23,119 bases of DNA, taken from Tetmemena sp. SeJ-2015 (lineage: Eukaryota > Ciliophora > Spirotrichea > Sporadotrichida > Oxytrichidae). Location of the stretch: the NCBI GenBank assembly GCA_027382625.1, contig JAJKFJ010024014.1:1-23119 (forward strand). The letters are read 5' to 3'. A model generated the notes under the pieces. That model did no database searches. It saw only the letters and a program-made list of their open reading frames with translations, and was not told the origin of the DNA. Within the stretch, counting starts at the first letter, position 1. Each line of letters begins with the position of its first letter. The position numbers and the translations under genes were made by a program. Below are positions 19,433 to 23,119 of this stretch, piece by piece.

Positions 19433-19886
19433 TTCTTAAGACTTTCTGTTTATCAAAGACTGAAAGTGTTGTCCCTCCCTTTAAATTAATTGTTAATTAT
19501 ATTATATTTTCTGCTAATATTTAAGAAATAGTCAGCTTAATCTTTCTAGCAAAGTAAATCAACTCCTGTGTTTAGCTTGCCTCTTTCTTTCTCACTTCCA
19601 ATTATTTTATTCTGAACCATGATGCTTATTAGGATATCCTTTACTTTAAACTCCAAAACTGATCAGTGGTTATGTTTTCTGTTAGTTTAGATTTTAAGAA
19701 TAGCACTAAAGTTAATATATAGCTACAACTATTGTTGTTAAATTAAAACTTAAAGATGGATTCTATTAACAATCAAACATGGCGGCGTATAGTTAACATG
19801 ACGTTATCATTTATAGAGTAAGAGAGGGACAAGAGAGTTTTTTTATATGTTTAGTAAAAGTTAAGGAGCACAAGTTGAGAGGAGAG
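19433..19886. other. Intergenic region
   Basis: About 450 bp, AT-rich, upstream of ELOF1. It probably holds the ELOF1 promoter. No coding stretch was recognised; composition becomes richer in G and C near 19870. Confidence 0.45.
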
Positions 19887-20046
19887 GGCTGTTGCGTGAT
19901 GGTGCAGAGGGACTTCAGCGCGCTGCTTACTTTGCTCTGCGTTTCACTCCCCTTGCGACACAAGGGGTCATGGCCCTCACTCTCACTCATAGGTGTCTAT
20001 GTGTTATCACTGGACCGACTGACTGAAGTGATCACTCACTGCAGCC
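19887..20046. ncRNA. Candidate structured non-coding RNA, strand unknown
   Basis: About 160 bp, clearly richer in G and C than its surroundings, between the ELOF1 promoter and the LC8 stop. Complementary arms nest into one closed fold: GGCTG 19887-19891 with CAGCC 20042-20046; GCAGAG 19904-19909 with CTCTGC 19935-19940, around palindrome CAGCGCGCTG (19916-19925); CCCCTTG 19949-19955 with CAAGGGG 19961-19967 (loop CGACA); CATAG 19988-19992 with CTATG 19997-20001; ATCACT 20006-20011 with AGTGAT 20027-20032. An ORF of 72 codons runs through on the plus strand but has no coding character. I could not match it to tRNA, 5S, spliceosomal, telomerase or SRP RNA. Confidence 0.4.
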
Positions 20047-20059
20047 AGAGGGCGGTCGC

Positions 20060-20711
<652 letters not shown>

Positions 20712-21604
20712 CTTCTTAAATGTTTTGGAGGTTCTTAAAAATTCAAATTTATTATTATTAATTACTCCCTACTCAACCCTTTTATACCTGGTCAAACCTT
20801 ATTATTCATCCCACCACCATATGGAAAGTGAAAAGAATGATACAGCAATCTTCAATTGTTGAGGAGTTGCACATTTGAGGCAAGAATCAAGATTTTGATG
20901 ATGAAGAAGAAGTATAAATTTAAAATTAGCTGAGTCTATATAAACTCCAAATCAAATCAAGCATTTATTATAAAGGAATTGATCTATCATTTGTTAAAGG
21001 TTTATACAATTGATTATAAGGGCGAACTGTGAGATTAGTTTGCAGAACGATATATAGAGAGAGTGAAGGAGATGCGAGCACATAGTGATACTACTCTAAC
21101 TCTCTCTAACTTAATCGAAATTAATACACTAAACAATTGAGTAATGAATGGATGGATAGATAGATACCTTATTACTACATTTTTACAATTAGCTGATATT
21201 CAAAGAAGCAGAAGGGACTGCTGCTCCTTTGAAGTACTAACTCAGCTTGGTCGTCGAGAGTTTACGGATGTATTTAATTTATTGCGAGCACTTTCCAAAC
21301 CTTAGTCTGAGCTTCCACGATGAACACGCAAGTACATTCAATTCATCAAATTAGAAATGAGCTGCAATTTGAGAAGTATGATGATTGCCTTGAGGTTCAT
21401 GAAGAACTACATAATCATTTGATCGTCGTTGAGAGCGAAATTGCCATTGCTGAGGAAGCTTCGCATGTACACCTTTCTCACAAGGTTGAATTGTTTCTCA
21501 CTCAGTAGCAGTCGTCCACCCGCCTTCGGTTCTTAATACAAGCAAGTGAAGAGCTCGTCTCTCTCGTTCTCTTACACATGCTGAAGCATCTATAAATAAA
21601 TATC
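20712..21604. other. Spacer between LC8 and the 177-aa gene
   Basis: The LC8-proximal part is AT-rich, with a GATG/GATA run at about 21149-21165, and likely contains the LC8 promoter. The distal part (about 21240-21600) is richer in G and C and open in more than one frame, including the plus ORF listed separately. Confidence 0.4.
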
Positions 21605-21751
21605 TCAACACATATTCAATTATGTGAGCACAGCCACTAGAAGTTCTAGTTACTGCCAGTTGGTGTCAAGACAGTTCTCCATTTTTTGGGTGGGCTCAGA
21701 CAACTTCAGTCGCTCCATGCACTCGAGTGCCTACTTATCAGCCGTCACTGA
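21320..21751 (+). CDS. Possible ORF, 143 aa, doubtful
   Basis: Opens with MNTQVHSIHQIRNELQFEKY, is acidic and helical over the first 60 codons (LIVVESEIAIAEEASHVHLS), then passes TAG codons and runs antisense into the end of the 177-aa gene, stopping at TGA 21749-21751. A minus-strand frame is also open over the same stretch. With only one stop codon in the code, chance ORFs of this size are common. At most the first half could be a real segment. Confidence 0.2.
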
Positions 21752-22187
21752 TCCACCCTCAGAGTGTTAGTCTTATATAAAAATCTCTAATATCATATAC
21801 AATCTTTATTAGAGATAAGTCTGAGAGCTGCAACTTGACCTCAATAGGTTTGTTTAAGGTATTTTGATTGTTGCTACTTTGACTGACTATGTTCCCTCCG
21901 AATTCATTACTATTACTTCCTTCAATTTTTCTCTCTTGAATCTAGGTTTAAGTTTCTGCCCCGCTGCCACTACTCTCTTTTAGATTATTATTGTGATGAG
22001 CGAATTGCTCTCGGTACTGGAATTTAGGGGGCTGCGTTTGGAACTGCTATGTGTGATGAGAAGATGAGGACTACTCTGAGCTGTCTGACTAGTCTTGGAA
22101 GCCAGAGTTGGAGGAGGAGGAGGCGCCTTCATATTGAGAGCGCTATTTTTGCTATTGCTCTCGCTAATATTGGTTCAACTTTTCCAT
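21605..22187 (-). CDS. Small Q-rich protein, 177 aa
   Basis: ATG 22187 (MEKLNQYQREQQQKQRSQYE), TGA 21605-21607, one IES at 21774-21822; the result is exactly 178 codons. The first 110 residues are Gln/Ser/Asn-rich and probably disordered (SSSNSGFQDQSDSSEQSSSS; QFQTQPPKFQYREQF). The C-terminal part is a helical, possibly dimerising region (TADKQALECMERLKLSEPTQ, KMENCLDTNWQQLELLVAVL, TQLNMC). No family was recognised. It is divergently arranged with the next plus-strand gene, sharing an upstream region of about 310 bp. Confidence 0.75.
21774..21822. other. IES, pointer AGTCT
   Basis: Copies at 21769-21773 and 21818-21822; 49 bp. Removal gives VKLQLSDQHSEGGSVTADKQ on the minus strand. Confidence 0.85.
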
Positions 22188-22501
22188 TGCAGCTTTATTA
22201 TCGCTCACTTTAAATATAAAGAGATAGAAAGTATGCAATGAAAGTGTGAGAGTAAAGTTATTTTTGGCAATAATAATTTATATTAGCCAAATTCAAGATT
22301 GATTGTCTGTTTTAACTCTATGAAAAGTGAGAATTGTGAACACGCACACATGATGCATCATACATCTGTGTTAAATTCAACGAGAGAATTAAAATTTTGG
22401 TAATTGTGGGGAGGTAATCGTTTGATTTTGGAGGAAATTTGAATTATAAATATAGAAGTAGCGATTAGAAGGTTGCAGCAAATACTAATCACAATTTAAA
22501 G
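22188..22501. promoter_or_regulatory. Divergent intergenic region
   Basis: About 310 bp of AT-rich sequence between two divergent start codons, expected to contain promoters for both genes. No specific element could be named. Confidence 0.4.
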
Positions 22502-23119
22502 ATGAGCACCAGTTCAGAAGCGCAACACAGAAATGCGGAAGAGCAGGAAGAGGAAGACATTTAAATCATAAGCACTCATAACAGCTATCAAATGCCCCTT
22601 CAAATTCACCATCATCAGAGGTAAGAAACGATCATCGTTAAACTTTAATTTCATAGGGATAGCAGAGGCTCCATAAATAATATTGAGAGAGTTTTAAAAA
22701 GGCATATTATTTTGGCTCTTAAGACCAGATTTAAGCTGCGACACCACAGGCTTTTATTCAGCTGGGAATTCAAAATCAAATTAGAGGCACCATGAATTAG
22801 AACAAGAATCAGGTTTAGCAACAGCATCAAGCCTACCTTAATATTCCCTTATCACAAATAGCAATCCAGCCCAACACTGCAGGTTCAAGTGGCCTCTCAA
22901 CTCAAAGGGATTTCTTCAATGGGACTGTAAGCGGGATTGGCAGCGGACTAGGAAGCGCCAGAGAGCGGGATAGGAGCAGCCACGGGCCCTCTCTATCCTA
23001 AGGCTCTCTAGGAAGCAGCTCAGGCCAAGGATCCGGCAACAACTCGCATAATGCGAGCACGGCAATGATATCAGTAAACTAGAATCTGCAAAGCTCCAAT
23101 AGTCAAAATAGCCAGATGG
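22502..23119 (+). CDS. Q/S/G-rich protein, 5' part only
   Basis: ATG 22502 (MSTSSEAQHRNAEEQEEEDI), GT-AG intron 22621-22656 (36 nt), one IES 22672-22718, then open to the window edge. After an acidic start and a His cluster (PLQIHHHQRDSRGS), the product is Gln/Asn-rich (QIQAATPQAFIQLGIQNQIR) and then Ser/Gly-rich (GSGLGSARERDRSSHGPSLS). TAA/TAG codons supply many of the Gln. No domain is visible in the part present; function unknown. Confidence 0.7.
22672..22718. other. IES, pointer GGCTC
   Basis: Copies at 22667-22671 and 22714-22718; 47 bp. Removal gives HHQRDSRGSQDQIQAATPQA; reading through meets TGA. Confidence 0.85.

Overview
The window reads as germline (micronuclear) DNA of a hypotrich/stichotrich ciliate of the Oxytricha-Stylonychia kind. 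Two observations lead there. First, the code: conserved proteins (dynein light chain LC8, ELOF1, PRMT5, glycogen debranching enzyme) are readable only if TAA and TAG encode glutamine and TGA is the sole stop. Second, almost every gene is interrupted by short AT-rich inserts bounded by direct repeats of 3-11 bp. Removing an insert together with one repeat copy restores the reading frame across the junction. This is the MDS/IES/pointer arrangement: MDS are retained segments, IES are eliminated spacers, pointers are the junction repeats. The pointers vary in sequence, unlike the constant TA of Paramecium or Euplotes IESs. I recognised 32 IES candidates of 14-322 bp. Ordinary GT-AG introns, mostly 22-83 nt, occur as well. 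No telomere repeat was seen.

Layout, left to right: a TPR protein gene (minus, cut by the window edge, 1-1184); an internal piece of PRMT5 (plus, 1250-2260) lacking both ends; a glutamine/asparagine-rich coiled-coil-like gene (minus, 2271-4127) with unresolved 3' end; a complete unknown gene of about 483 aa (minus, 4311-6019); the C-terminal third of glycogen debranching enzyme (plus, 6380-7838) with no N-terminal part nearby; a large EF-hand protein of about 1204 aa (minus, 7988-12291, 11 IESs); an orphan EF-hand-like C-terminal segment (minus, 12448-12597); a disordered Q/N/S-rich protein of about 1007 aa (minus, 12797-16159, 6 IESs); a low-confidence plus ORF (16398-16619) and paired hairpins; a Q-rich protein (minus, to 17940); an orphan beta-rich coding piece (about 18125-18262); ELOF1 with an acidic tail (minus, 18509-19432, 183 aa); a structured, relatively GC-rich segment (19887-20046) that may be a non-coding RNA; LC8 (minus, 20060-20711, exactly 89 aa after removing an intron that itself carries a 322-bp IES); an AT-rich spacer; a small Q-rich protein (minus, 21605-22187, 177 aa); and the start of a Q-rich protein (plus, 22502 to the edge).

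The genes do not form a pathway. They look like separate precursors of macronuclear chromosomes packed close together on the germline chromosome. The main points of interest are the IES/pointer system itself, IESs nested inside spliceosomal introns, a 14-bp IES, and isolated pieces of PRMT5, debranching enzyme and at least one other gene whose remaining parts are not in the window, as expected for scrambled or dispersed germline genes. All protein assignments are from reading the translation; no search was run.
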